Shown: piece by piece, positions 50,927 to 60,200 of the stretch
Numbering within the stretch: position 1 is the first letter of the stretch
Layout: each line of letters begins with the position of its first letter
Assembly (NCBI GenBank): GCA_964481425.1
Contig: CAYZTM010000012.1
Location: 1-64,000 of the forward strand
From: MKUN01 sp964481425
GTDB lineage: Bacteria; Bacteroidota; Bacteroidia; Chitinophagales; Chitinophagaceae
Length of the DNA stretch: 64,000 bases
Reading direction: 5' to 3'
Translations under genes and position numbers: made by a program
The notes under the pieces: model-generated
The model's database searches: none
Told to the model about the DNA's origin: nothing
Seen by the model: only the letters and a program-made list of their open reading frames with translations

Positions 50927-51642
50927 GCAACAACTGGTTTCGTTTCAAACAATTCACCATCCAACAGGATAAATGTGGCATGAAGGTGTCGACAGATGCC
51001 TGCATCCAGGGAGCGTGGACGCCCATATTACCCGGCGTGAAAACGGTATTGGATATAGGGACGGGTACAGGTCTGCTGTCGCTGATGCTTGCGCAACGTA
51101 ATAGCTACATAGCCATAGATGCCATAGAACTGGATGAAGCCGCGGCCCAACAGGCTAAGGAAAACGTATCATCTTCTCCCTGGCAGGAACGCATCAATGT
51201 GAAACAGGCTGACGTGCGTGCTTATGCTCCCCTCGTGAGTTATGATATGTTGATCTGTAACCCTCCTTTTTTTGATAAAAGCCTGCAAAGCAATGAGCTA
51301 AACAGGAATGTGGCCCGGCATGCTATTAGCTTGAGCAAAGAGGATATAATTGCCACGGCAGACAGGCTACTTAGTGATGAAGGCTATCTTGCGCTCATGC
51401 TTCCTCCTGCAGAACATCTGGTAATGGAGCAGTTACTACTTGAACATGGCTGGCACATTTTTAGCAGCTTATATGTAGTGCCAAAGCAGGGATACGAAGC
51501 TAATCGGGTAATTAGTCTCGCTACAAAAAATAAGGAAAGTCAAGGATTATTGGTCGCAGAAACATTGCAGATAAAAAATGAAGATGGTAGCTATACCGAA
51601 CAGTTCATTCAGCTACTTCGTCCTTTCTATTTATTTCTATAG
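50923..51642 (+). CDS. trmN6: tRNA1(Val) (adenine37-N6)-methyltransferase
   Basis: 239 residues. SAM-dependent N6-adenine methyltransferase like E. coli YfiC/TrmN6. N-terminus FRFKQFTIQQDKCGMKVSTDACIQGAW, SAM motif LDIGTGTGLLSLMLAQR, catalytic NPPFF. Coupled to tsaD, another enzyme of tRNA position 37. The 3' end overlaps the convergent membrane gene by 38 nt. Specific target inferred from family. Confidence 0.88.
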   Translation: MSNNWFRFKQFTIQQDKCGMKVSTDACIQGAWTPILPGVKTVLDIGTGTGLLSLMLAQRNSYIAIDAIELDEAAAQQAKENVSSSPWQERINVKQADVRAYAPLVSYDMLICNPPFFDKSLQSNELNRNVARHAISLSKEDIIATADRLLSDEGYLALMLPPAEHLVMEQLLLEHGWHIFSSLYVVPKQGYEANRVISLATKNKESQGLLVAETLQIKNEDGSYTEQFIQLLRPFYLFL

Positions 51643-52048
51643 GTTTCTTTTTACCCAACAGGAAATTGAGGCCTATAAATATCCAGCCGGTCCAGAAAAG
51701 ATAAAAGCCGATATGAAACCGCTCACCCATGATGCGATGTGAAAAGTCGTGCCTGAAATCATGATAGGTGAGGTATAGCCCGGCAAGCGAGATGACGATG
51801 GCAATGATATTGAATATTGCTGAGCCGCTGCGGGAGAGTACCATGTGCAGAATGAAATGGATGATGAATAGCAGGACGTACAAACCCATTACGGCTAATG
51901 CGCCCTGCCACCAAACATTCAGGAAAGTGTACTCTTTGTAAAATATGCTCATGCCGATACCGCCGATCCATGAGCTTTTAGACATCATGTAACCCGATAT
52001 GCAAGACAACATTAGGAGAAATGATAGCAGGGGTATGTGACGTTTCAT
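51605..52048 (-). CDS. four-helix membrane protein
   Basis: 147 residues with about four membrane helices (LLSFLLMLSCISGYMM, WWQGALAVMGLYVLLFIIHFILHMVL, IFNIIAIVISLAGLYL, FYLFWTGWIFIGLNFLLG). Family not recognised. Its start overlaps the end of the SDR gene (52045) by 4 nt, so the two are coupled. Function unknown. Confidence 0.7.
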   Translation of the reverse strand: MKRHIPLLSFLLMLSCISGYMMSKSSWIGGIGMSIFYKEYTFLNVWWQGALAVMGLYVLLFIIHFILHMVLSRSGSAIFNIIAIVISLAGLYLTYHDFRHDFSHRIMGERFHIGFYLFWTGWIFIGLNFLLGKKKPIEINRKDEVAE

Positions 52049-52779
52049 TTGTTCATTATGTTGAATAATGATTCTCCTTTAGCACGAAGGTTTTTCGCAT
52101 GGGCGATAGGTGCTTCAAGTACATCGTCTTTGATTGCCTGCATGGCCTCTGTGATGAATTCATTGATTGGCATACCCCCATGACTTTGATTCTTATCTTC
52201 CCTGCGGTCATGTCCCAGTTCGGTATCTGTTGAGGGTGGGGCTATTTCAAATACTTTGATAGATGTATCCTTAAGCTGATGCCGTAATGACAAAGTGAAG
52301 GAGTGTATTGCTGCCTTGGTTGCACAATAGACCGGCATAAAGGCAAGTGGGGCAAAAGCGAGGCCCGAGGATATGTTCATGATCGCGGCATTTTGTTTGG
52401 CCGCTAAATGTTCTGTGAACAAACTGCAAAGGTGGATGGGGGCGATAAGATTTGTTTGCACTTCATCTTCCAGCTTTGCCAGGTCTGTTTCATGCAGCAG
52501 GTCGGTGGCATATTGTACACCTGCATTGTTCATCAATATATTCAGTTCCGGGTTATCGTTTATGGCCCGTTCTGCTAACTCGCGGCGTTGTTTTGCATCC
52601 GAAATATCGCATCGGTAGGTAATGATGCCGGGGTATTTTCTTGCGATTTCATCTAACCTACCGGCGCGACGGCCACAAATAATTACCTTACTGCCTGCCT
52701 GGTAATATTGTTCTGCAAAAGCTAAACCTATACCGGATGTGCCGCCGGTTATAAAGATGGTATTACCTGGAATGTTCAT
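52045..52779 (-). CDS. SDR family oxidoreductase, DltE-like
   Basis: 244-residue classical SDR. ITGGTSGIGLAFAEQYY is the cofactor motif, ILMNNAGVQ follows, and YCATKAAIHSF carries the catalytic Tyr-x3-Lys. The C-terminal KVFEIAPPSTDTELGHD and PINEFITEAMQAIKDDVLEAPIAHAKNLR stretches are like DltE-type SDRs. Substrate unknown. Cotranscribed with the membrane protein gene after it. Confidence 0.85.
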   Translation of the reverse strand: MNIPGNTIFITGGTSGIGLAFAEQYYQAGSKVIICGRRAGRLDEIARKYPGIITYRCDISDAKQRRELAERAINDNPELNILMNNAGVQYATDLLHETDLAKLEDEVQTNLIAPIHLCSLFTEHLAAKQNAAIMNISSGLAFAPLAFMPVYCATKAAIHSFTLSLRHQLKDTSIKVFEIAPPSTDTELGHDRREDKNQSHGGMPINEFITEAMQAIKDDVLEAPIAHAKNLRAKGESLFNIMNK

Positions 52780-52811
52780 TAATTATACTGTTGGGATTTG
52801 TATATGCAGCT

Positions 52812-53252
52812 TTAGTCCTTGTCTTTGCTTTCCAGTGAGTCCACACTTACAATCGGACGGGTACGCCCCATATGGCAGGTAACACAGGTAATGCGTTCCA
52901 GTTCACCGTCTTCTATTTTAGCAAGGTATTTATTATTGATGGCGTCCACCATTTTTATCATTTTCCGGGCTATCTCTTTTTCCGGTTTAGCGTCCGACGG
53001 GAAGTCGAGTCTTGGTTTATCTCCGCCACCACCTTTCGCTTCATGGCAGTAGTTGCAGTGCACGCCCAGGGCCTGTGAGTAGCCGCGCATGATGGTATGT
53101 ATCTCTTCGTGTGTGGTGTTTTTGGGCAGTACCTTCAGGTTTTTAGGTGGTTCTTCATCGTGGTGCTCACGCTGTGCAAAGGTCTGTGCGCCGGCAACGG
53201 CCAGGCAAATGGTCAGTAAAGCGATGGTTTTTTTGCGGCTGATCTGTTTCAT
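52812..53252 (-). CDS. c-type cytochrome
   Basis: 146 residues. Signal peptide (TIALLTICLAVAGAQTFAQ) and two haem-binding motifs, CNYCH (66-70) and CVTCH (123-127). ALGVHCNYCHEAKGGGGDKPRLDF and ITCVTCHMGRTRPI are like the small cytochromes related to the photosynthetic reaction centre cytochrome c subunit family (PF02276), which in Bacteroidota are not photosynthetic. Periplasmic electron carrier, partner unknown. It lies 32 nt upstream of the SDR gene on the same strand. Confidence 0.85.
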   Translation of the reverse strand: MKQISRKKTIALLTICLAVAGAQTFAQREHHDEEPPKNLKVLPKNTTHEEIHTIMRGYSQALGVHCNYCHEAKGGGGDKPRLDFPSDAKPEKEIARKMIKMVDAINNKYLAKIEDGELERITCVTCHMGRTRPIVSVDSLESKDKD

Positions 53253-53336
53253 ATTTAGTGAATTGCGTTATTGTTATGAAGGTATGGAAATTTGGAATAG
53301 GGACAGTTGTTTTTCAATAAGATAATAAACACAAAA

Positions 53337-53368
53337 AAGCAGGCTGCGTAATGCAACGCAGCCTGCTT
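53337..53368 (-). terminator. strong terminator after tRNA-Arg
   Basis: AAGCAGGCTGCGT (53337-53349) and ACGCAGCCTGCTT (53356-53368) form a 13-bp stem, followed on the minus strand by a T6 run. It begins only 1-2 nt past the tRNA 3' end. Confidence 0.85.
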
Positions 53369-53369
53369 G

Positions 53370-53441
53370 TGGCTTCGCCAGGAATCGAACCTGGATCTGG
53401 AGCTTCGGAAACTCTTATACTATCCATTGTACTACGAAGCC
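53370..53441 (-). tRNA. tRNA-Arg (CCG anticodon)
   Basis: A 72-nt cloverleaf: GGCTTCG and CGAAGCC acceptor arms, D-arm GTAC...GTAT, anticodon loop TTCCGAA (anticodon CCG), T-arm CCAGG-TTCGATT-CCTGG, discriminator A. No encoded CCA. Confidence 0.93.
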
Positions 53442-53472
53442 ATTGTATTTCAGCGAAATACTTTTCAGGCTG

Positions 53473-53505
53473 CAAAGTTATTATTCTGCGCCGATATTGC
53501 AGCAA
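53473..53505 (-). promoter_or_regulatory. promoter of tRNA-Arg
   Basis: On the minus strand TTG (53505-53503) and TAACTTTG (53480-53473) are 22 nt apart, 31 nt before the tRNA 5' end. Confidence 0.55.
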
Positions 53506-53540
53506 TAAATACACTATGCTAATATTACAGTTACAAACAA

Positions 53541-54116
53541 ATGTCCGAAACGATAGTAGAACGGCTCAAGGCGGGCGATGAGGCTGCATTCAGGGAACTG
53601 GTGGATACCCAGCAACAGCGTGTGCTGAACGTGGCCTTGGGCCTGGTACAGAACCATGAATTGGCAGAGGACATAACACAGGAGGTATTTATAGAAATTT
53701 TCAGGTCGGTAGCGAAGTTCGGGGGACAGTCCACCTTGTCCACATGGATATACCGTATCACGGTCAATAAGTGCCTGGATGCCATCCGGTACCAGAAAAG
53801 AGGAAAAAGGTTTGCCTTTATCACCAGCCTTTTCAGGCAAGATACAGGGGAGCTTAAATATGAGTCTCCCCACTTTGACCACCCGGGGATCGCGCTTGAG
53901 AAGAAGGAAAACGCGCGGATACTATTTGCCGCTATCGAAGAATTACCGGACAACCAGAAGACTGCTTTTATTCTTTCACAGGTGGAGGAATTACCTCAAA
54001 GAGATATAGCAATGGTTATGGATATATCGGTCAAAGCAGTTGAATCGTTGATACAGAGGGCAAAAGGGAACCTGAGAAAGAAACTTGAAAATATGTATAT
54101 CAAACGAAGGAAATAG
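53541..54116 (+). CDS. ECF RNA polymerase sigma factor
   Basis: 191 residues. Region 2 (HELAEDITQEVFIEIFRSVAKFGGQSTLSTWIYRITVNKCLD) and region 4 (LPDNQKTAFILSQVEELPQRDIAMVMDISVKAVESLIQRAKGNLRKKL) are present. It heads a same-strand operon with a small membrane protein, a CpxP-like protein, MbnP and MbnH. Start ATG 53541 (MSETIVERLKAGDEAAF) fits the family. The regulon is inferred to include the downstream genes. Confidence 0.92.
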   Translation: MSETIVERLKAGDEAAFRELVDTQQQRVLNVALGLVQNHELAEDITQEVFIEIFRSVAKFGGQSTLSTWIYRITVNKCLDAIRYQKRGKRFAFITSLFRQDTGELKYESPHFDHPGIALEKKENARILFAAIEELPDNQKTAFILSQVEELPQRDIAMVMDISVKAVESLIQRAKGNLRKKLENMYIKRRK

Positions 54117-54144
54117 TATTAATGGAACGTCTAAATAGATAACT

Positions 54145-54453
54145 ATGAAAAAGATGCAAAATATAGGCCCCTGGACAGATGAGGTATTAAATAGCCTGGA
54201 GGGAATAGAACGTCCTGCCGCCAACCCTTTCCTGTTTGAAAAGATCAAATACAGGATGGAAGCAGGCAGGGGTAGTGCCCATACCTATAGTGGTGCCCGG
54301 CTTGCGGGCTGGGCGGTTGCCATATTGCTGATCGTGGCCGCAAATGGTTTTTCGATAGCCAATAAAATACAAAAAGAAAAACATATATTACATACAGAGC
54401 TTTATAGAGCCATAGCACCGGAAATACAAACACAAATCATTTATAACTATTAA
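54145..54453 (+). CDS. small membrane protein, putative anti-sigma factor
   Basis: 102 residues: cytoplasmic N-terminus with WTDEVLNSLEGIERPAANPFLFEKIKYRM, then one membrane helix (LAGWAVAILLIVAANGFSIA) and a short tail. The position between an ECF sigma and a CpxP-like gene, and the LEGIERPxANPFLFxKI pattern, are seen in Bacteroidota sigma operons. The anti-sigma role is inferred. Confidence 0.65.
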   Translation: MKKMQNIGPWTDEVLNSLEGIERPAANPFLFEKIKYRMEAGRGSAHTYSGARLAGWAVAILLIVAANGFSIANKIQKEKHILHTELYRAIAPEIQTQIIYNY

Positions 54454-54466
54454 TTGCCCCCTTAAA

Positions 54467-55021
54467 GTGAATAAAGTACCCGGTATCTGGAAGTGGACAG
54501 TTGTTATACTGTTTATATTGAACCTCGCTTTGCTGGCTACAATTTGGTTCAAGCCTTCGGCCCGATATGCTGCCGACCGCATGAGACCGGAGCAGCCTAA
54601 CGAACTGATAGAGCGCAACCTGCATTTTACCGATCAGCAGGTGAGTGAATTTGATATACTCAGGGAGCGGCATCACGATTCCATAATGATGCTGCAGCGC
54701 CAGGGACAGCAATTAAGGAAAGAATACTTTGATAACCTGAAACATCCCGAAACGGCTGACAGTGCTACGCTGCAAACGCTTGTTGATGCGATCGGTGAGA
54801 ACCAGGAACAAATAGAGTTCGTAACTTTCAGACATTTCAGGCAGGTAAGAGCACTATGTGATGATAAGCAGAAAGAAACGTTCGATAAGATAATTAATGA
54901 TGTGTTGCGGATAATGTCCCGTCAGCATAAGATGGAAAGACGTGGAGATCAGATTCCCGGCAGGCAGGGGCCACCGCCTCCGGGCAGACAAGGGCCACCA
55001 CCTCTGCCCCCTGGCCAATAA
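54467..55021 (+). CDS. CpxP/Spy-like periplasmic protein
   Basis: 184 residues with a GTG start. One N-terminal membrane anchor (VVILFILNLALLATIWF), then a helical Spy-like region (LHFTDQQVSEFDILRERHHDSIMML...VRALCDDKQKETFDKII) and a Pro-rich tail (GPPPPGRQGPPPLPPGQ). Spy/CpxP-like proteins respond to metal or envelope stress. The stop overlaps the MbnP start by 1 nt. Confidence 0.7.
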   Translation: MNKVPGIWKWTVVILFILNLALLATIWFKPSARYAADRMRPEQPNELIERNLHFTDQQVSEFDILRERHHDSIMMLQRQGQQLRKEYFDNLKHPETADSATLQTLVDAIGENQEQIEFVTFRHFRQVRALCDDKQKETFDKIINDVLRIMSRQHKMERRGDQIPGRQGPPPPGRQGPPPLPPGQ

Positions 55022-55770
55022 TGAACCGAATGATGAAAAACGTTCTTTTGCTAATTCTCTTGTTGCAACAATTTGTCGTTGCAGCTCAAAATAAGACCGG
55101 TACCGGAACGGTCAAGATCATAGTTCGCCCGGTATTTGGTTCATCGCCCCTGAAGTTGCAAAATACCTTGTATGTAGACGCTCATGGCGACAGCCTGTAT
55201 ATAGACGAGTTCAGGTTTTACCTGAGTAGTATAAAGTTTTCGGGTAACGGCGCATCATCGTCTGAGATGAATAGCTACCATCTTGTAGATGCTGCCGATG
55301 CTGCCAGCCAGGTATTTTATGTAAAGGATATTGCTGCCGGAACATATAGTAACCTGGACCTACTCGTAGGAGTTGATAGTGCGGTCAATGAAACCGGGGC
55401 AAACGAAGGGGACCTTGACCCTGTAAAAGGTATGTATTGGGCATGGAATACAGGCTACATCATGGCCAAGCTGCAAGGTCGCAGCTCGGTATGCAAAACA
55501 TTGCATCATGCGTTCGAGTTCCATATCGGGGGCTATCTGCCACCCTATAATGCGTCAAGAAAAGTAAGACTGACAGTTCCCAAACTTATCGTGACAGCAG
55601 GTAAGGAAAGTACGCTGTATATTAATGCAGATGCAGCTGCATGGTTCTATGGGCCGGAGATGATAGACCTGTCTAAAGTAAACGAAGTGAACATGCCTTG
55701 CAAAGAAGCCATGATGGTGGCAGATAATTATTCGGATATGCTTACCGTACAGCAGGGCAACGTTAAATAA
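55021..55770 (+). CDS. MbnP-family protein
   Basis: 249 residues. Signal peptide (VLLLILLLQQFVVAAQ), then a beta-rich domain. FRFYLSSIKF, GVDSAVNETGANEGDLDPVKGMYWAWNTGYIMAKLQG (MYWAWNTGY at 138-146) and HHAFEFHIGGY are MbnP hallmarks. MbnP proteins are the partners of MbnH-type dihaem enzymes, which oxidise a conserved Trp in MbnP to kynurenine; a role in copper uptake was proposed in methanotrophs. The gene for the MbnH-like partner overlaps it by one base. Confidence 0.85.
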   Translation: MNRMMKNVLLLILLLQQFVVAAQNKTGTGTVKIIVRPVFGSSPLKLQNTLYVDAHGDSLYIDEFRFYLSSIKFSGNGASSSEMNSYHLVDAADAASQVFYVKDIAAGTYSNLDLLVGVDSAVNETGANEGDLDPVKGMYWAWNTGYIMAKLQGRSSVCKTLHHAFEFHIGGYLPPYNASRKVRLTVPKLIVTAGKESTLYINADAAAWFYGPEMIDLSKVNEVNMPCKEAMMVADNYSDMLTVQQGNVK

Positions 55771-56813
55771 TGAAGATAAAGCGGCTCATATATTTCTTTG
55801 TTTTTGTGTTTGGTGGTTTTTTGCTGACCGCATCACTTGGTTTCTGTCCCGGGCCGGGCAGTGATGTAAACTTTGTGGTGCCCCCGGGGTGGCCACAACC
55901 TCATTACGATTTTTCTAAGAATAAACTTACAGAGGCCGGCTTCAAGCTGGGCCGGAAGCTTTTTTTCGATCCGGGGCTTTCCCGCGACAGTTCTACATCC
56001 TGTTCCAGTTGTCATACCCAATTTTCAGGTTTCACCCATGTGGACCATAGCCTGAGCCATGGCATCAATGGCCTGAAGGGTACACGTAATTCCCTCACAT
56101 TATTCAATCTTGCCTGGAGTACATCATTCATGTGGGATGGGGGAGTGAACAACCTTGAAGTACAGCCGCTGAACCCCATCACCAACCCTGTCGAGATGGA
56201 CAATACCCTGGAGCATGTTGTCACAAGACTGAATAACTCCCCTGCATACCGGCAAATGTTTTACGATGCTTTTGGGGATAGCCTTGCTACCGGGCAACAT
56301 GTGTTGAAAGCCCTTGCCCAGTTCACGGTGATGTTCGAATCGTACAACTCTAAATACGACAAATACATGAGCCATGAGTCGGGGGGGGAGATGACCAAAG
56401 AAGAACTGAAAGGCCTGAAAATATTCAGGAAGCACTGCTCCTCCTGTCATACGGAACCCCTGTTCACGAATTATTCTTTTCAGAACAATGGTTTGCCTGT
56501 AGATACCGAGCTGAATGATTATGGCAGGATGCGCATAACACATGATCCGGCTGATTCACTAAAGTTCAAAGTGCCCTCCCTGCGAAATATTGTTAATTCA
56601 TATCCATATATGCACGATGGCCGCTTCGGTAGCCTGGAACAGGTGCTGGACCATTACACGAATGGTATCGTGAAAAGTCCGACCCTGGCAAAACAGCTCA
56701 GGAAAAAGATAAAACTAAATGATGAGGACAAGAAGGACCTTATCGCGTTCCTGAAAACACTTAGCGATAAACAATTCCTCTTTGACATGCGTTTCAGGAA
56801 CTATCTTTATTAA
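55770..56813 (+). CDS. MbnH-like dihaem cytochrome c peroxidase family protein
   Basis: 347 residues. Signal anchor (LIYFFVFVFGGFLLTASLGF), two haem-binding motifs CSSCH (78-82 and 223-227) and the family stretches GRKLFFDPGLSRDSSTSCSSCH, GTRNSLTLFNLAWSTSFMWDG and VPSLRNIVNSYPYMHDGRFGSLEQVLDHY. Similar to bacterial dihaem peroxidases (MauG/CcpA superfamily). The MbnP partner directly upstream points to MbnH rather than a general H2O2 peroxidase. Periplasmic. Confidence 0.87.
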   Translation: MKIKRLIYFFVFVFGGFLLTASLGFCPGPGSDVNFVVPPGWPQPHYDFSKNKLTEAGFKLGRKLFFDPGLSRDSSTSCSSCHTQFSGFTHVDHSLSHGINGLKGTRNSLTLFNLAWSTSFMWDGGVNNLEVQPLNPITNPVEMDNTLEHVVTRLNNSPAYRQMFYDAFGDSLATGQHVLKALAQFTVMFESYNSKYDKYMSHESGGEMTKEELKGLKIFRKHCSSCHTEPLFTNYSFQNNGLPVDTELNDYGRMRITHDPADSLKFKVPSLRNIVNSYPYMHDGRFGSLEQVLDHYTNGIVKSPTLAKQLRKKIKLNDEDKKDLIAFLKTLSDKQFLFDMRFRNYLY

Positions 56814-56840
56814 GACATGAGAAAATAATTATTACAAAAT

Positions 56841-56868
56841 ATATGCTATGTATAAAAGCATATTTTTT
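56841..56868 (+). terminator. terminator after the mbnH-like gene
   Basis: ATATGCT (56841-56847) pairs with AGCATAT (56857-56863), followed by TTTTT. It ends the 53541-56813 operon. Confidence 0.65.
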
Positions 56869-57200
56869 AGGACAAATCGTTTATTGCTTAATCAACCATC
56901 GCCATATTTTTGTTAACCATATATCATATTAATTATCTGATTTACAGCTTTTTATAGCTTTTTTATTAGGATAAACCTCATGATTTCTTCATATGACTGG
57001 TAACTTTTTATGAAGTCTGTTATTAATGCTATTGTAAATCTTTAAAAGGTGTATTATTTTGTGCCGTAACATAAGCATATTCTGCCGGGTGCATTTTTGC
57101 AGTCGTGCGGGATATGTGTATAGGGAAATTGCCAAAACAAGTTTGAATGATCTCTGTTTACAAATCACTTAATGTGCAGTTAAGCTCAACGAAAAGTCTT
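56869..57200. other. AT-rich leader of the giant adhesin
   Basis: About 330 nt of AT-rich DNA with no gene. It must contain the promoter of the gene starting at 57201, but I find no exact TAnnTTTG box; TATTATTTTG near 57051 is one base off. Confidence 0.3.
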
Positions 57201-60200
57201 ATGAGAACACAGCTACGTAGTATCCTCCCTTCCCGAATCTTTTTACTGTTGGTAATGTTGACCTCATTCGCATGGGATGCGAATGCAGCTGTACCCATTA
57301 CCCCGGTATTGGTGGGAAACACAACCGTTTGCCAGAATACGACCAATACGTATACTGTGTCGAACGTGGACCCTACCACCACGAGTTATTCCTGGGCCTA
57401 TACCGGCACCGGTGTTAACTTCAGTGGTTCAGGCTCTTCCATAGACCTTACGTTCACTGCGGCTGCGACCAGTGGTGATCTTACGGTGACGGCGTACAAC
57501 GTGGATGGTAGCTCTACTTCTGCACCATATTCCATAACCGTAAATCCTTTGCCAACCCTGACCGGGCCTTTATCGGGTACGGCAGTTCTTTGTGCCAATG
57601 CAGGTGCTACGAACTATACGGTCGCCGGTGATGCCAATGTGACCACCTTTCACTGGAGCTATAGCGGCACAGGCGTTTCCTTCTCTAATACTTCCGCAAC
57701 AGGAACCAATTCATTCAACTTCGGCCCGAGTGCAACATCGGGCACCATAAGCGTATATGGCAGCAATGCCTGCGGCAATACTTCTACTGTTACTTATTCT
57801 GTTACTGTTAACCCGGCAGCACCTACTGCTTTCTCTATTACGGGTAGCGCGACTGCTTGCCAGGGCGCAACAGGTGTTACCTATTCTGTTCCTGCGAATG
57901 CCAACGTTTCCTCTTACAGTTGGGGCTATACAGGTAGCGGTGCTACCATCTCCGGTAACGGTACCAATACGATCACGGTAAATTTCAGTAACACTGCAAC
58001 CTCAGGTGACATCACACTTACAGAAAGTAATGCCTGCGGCAGCGCCAGCAACACATTATCTGTTTCAATAACTGACTTGCCTTCTCTCACAGGACCTGTA
58101 ACCGGTACATCCACATTATGCGCAGGCGATGGTGCAACCAATTTTACAGCTACCGGCGGTACAGGTATTACTACCTACCACTGGAGTTATAGCGGTACCG
58201 GTGTAAACTTTACGAATGCTACTGCTACCAATACGAATAGTCTTGATTTTACAGCTTCTGCTACTTCAGGTATACTTAGTGTTTACGGTACCAACACTTG
58301 TGGTACTACAGCTACGGTAACTTATTCTATAACAGTTAATCCCGCAGCGCCAACCGCATTTAGTATCACAGGTACGGCTTCTGTATGCCAGGGCCAGACC
58401 GGTGTTACCTACTCGGTACCGGCTAACCCGAATGTCACTTCATATGTATGGGCATATACCGGTGGTGGTGCAACTATAACAGGTAACGGTACTAATAGTA
58501 TTACAGTAAACTATGCAGCGAATGCGTCAAGTGGTAACATTCAGCTTACCGAATCAAATGCCTGTGGTTCCGTTGGCCCGACCACTTTTGCGGTGACTGT
58601 GACCAACACACCGACATTAACAGGTCCGCTTTCGGGAACTGCGACAGTGTGCCAGGGCACAGGCCCAACCACTTATACAGTAGCAGGTGGTGCTAATATC
58701 ACTACCTATAACTGGAGCTATAGCGGCACAGGTGTTACATTCTCTAACGCCACTGCTGCCAATACCAATGATCTTACCTTTAGCGGCACGGCTACTTCAG
58801 GTATATTAAGTGTATATGGTACCAATGCCTGCGGCACTACATCTACGGTTACTTATTCTATTACGGTTAATGCTGCAGCACCTACTGCTTTTAGCATTAC
58901 AGGTACTGCTAATGTGTGCCAGGGACAAAATGGTGTTACGTTTTCTGTACCTAATAATCCTAATGTTACTTCATATGCCTGGTCTTATAGTGGTACAGGG
59001 GCTAATATAACCGGTAATAATACCAATAGTATTACGGTCAATTTCGGTGCTACTGCTACCAACGGTAATATAACACTGACCGAATCTAATGCCTGTGGTT
59101 CTACCGGACCTACCACATTTGCAGTTACCGTAGGTGCTCTGCCAACCTTGACAGGTCCTGTAACAGGTACAGCAACAGTGTGCGCCAACGCAGGTAGCCC
59201 GGTAACCTATACAGCTACTGGCGGTGCAAATATCACTACCTACAACTGGAGCTATAGCGGTACGGGTGTTACTTATTCAAATACAACAGGTAGCAATACT
59301 AATGACCTGACCTTCGGGCCAAGTGCTACTTCGGGTACATTAAGTGTATATGGTACCAACTCTTGTGGTACTACCTCTACCATAACTTATTCGATCACGG
59401 TTAATCCCGCTGCGCCTACGGCCTTCAGTATAACAGGTACGGCTAATGTGTGCCCCGGCCAGACAGGTGTTACTTATTCGGTACCTGCCAATGCGAATGT
59501 TACTTCATATGCCTGGTCTTATTCCGGTATAGGTGGCAGCATAGTGGCAGGTAATAATACTAATAGTATCACTGTCAATTACGCAGCTAATGCTACAAGT
59601 GGTAATATAACCCTTACTGAATCCAATGCTTGTGGTTCGGTAGGGCCTACCACATTTGCAGTTACGGTTGGTACTGCACCTACTTTGACCGGCCCGATAT
59701 CGGGTACGGCCTCTGTATGCCAGGGTACTGGTCCTACTACATATACTGTAGCAGGCGGTGCGGGCATCACTACTTATAACTGGGCATACACCGGCACAGG
59801 GGTGGCCTTCTCAAATGCTACTGCAACAGGCAGCAATGACCTGACCTTTAGCGCCAATGCTACTTCAGGTACATTGAGTGTGTATGGTACCGGTACCTGC
59901 GGCAATACGCCAACCGTTACCTATGCTATTACAGTTAATCCTGCAGCTCCGACTGCATTTAGTATAACAGGTACGGCTGCTGTGTGCCAGGGTCAGACAG
60001 GCGTTTCTTATTCAGTTCCGGCAAATGCCAATGTGAGCAACTATAACTGGGTGTACAGTGGTACAGGTGCTACCATCACAGGTAACAATACCAATGCCAT
60101 TACCATCAACTTCGGTGCTACTGCCACCGGCGGTACGCTGACATTGACAGAAACCAACACCTGCGGCAGTACAAACAACACATTTACAATAACAGTTAAT

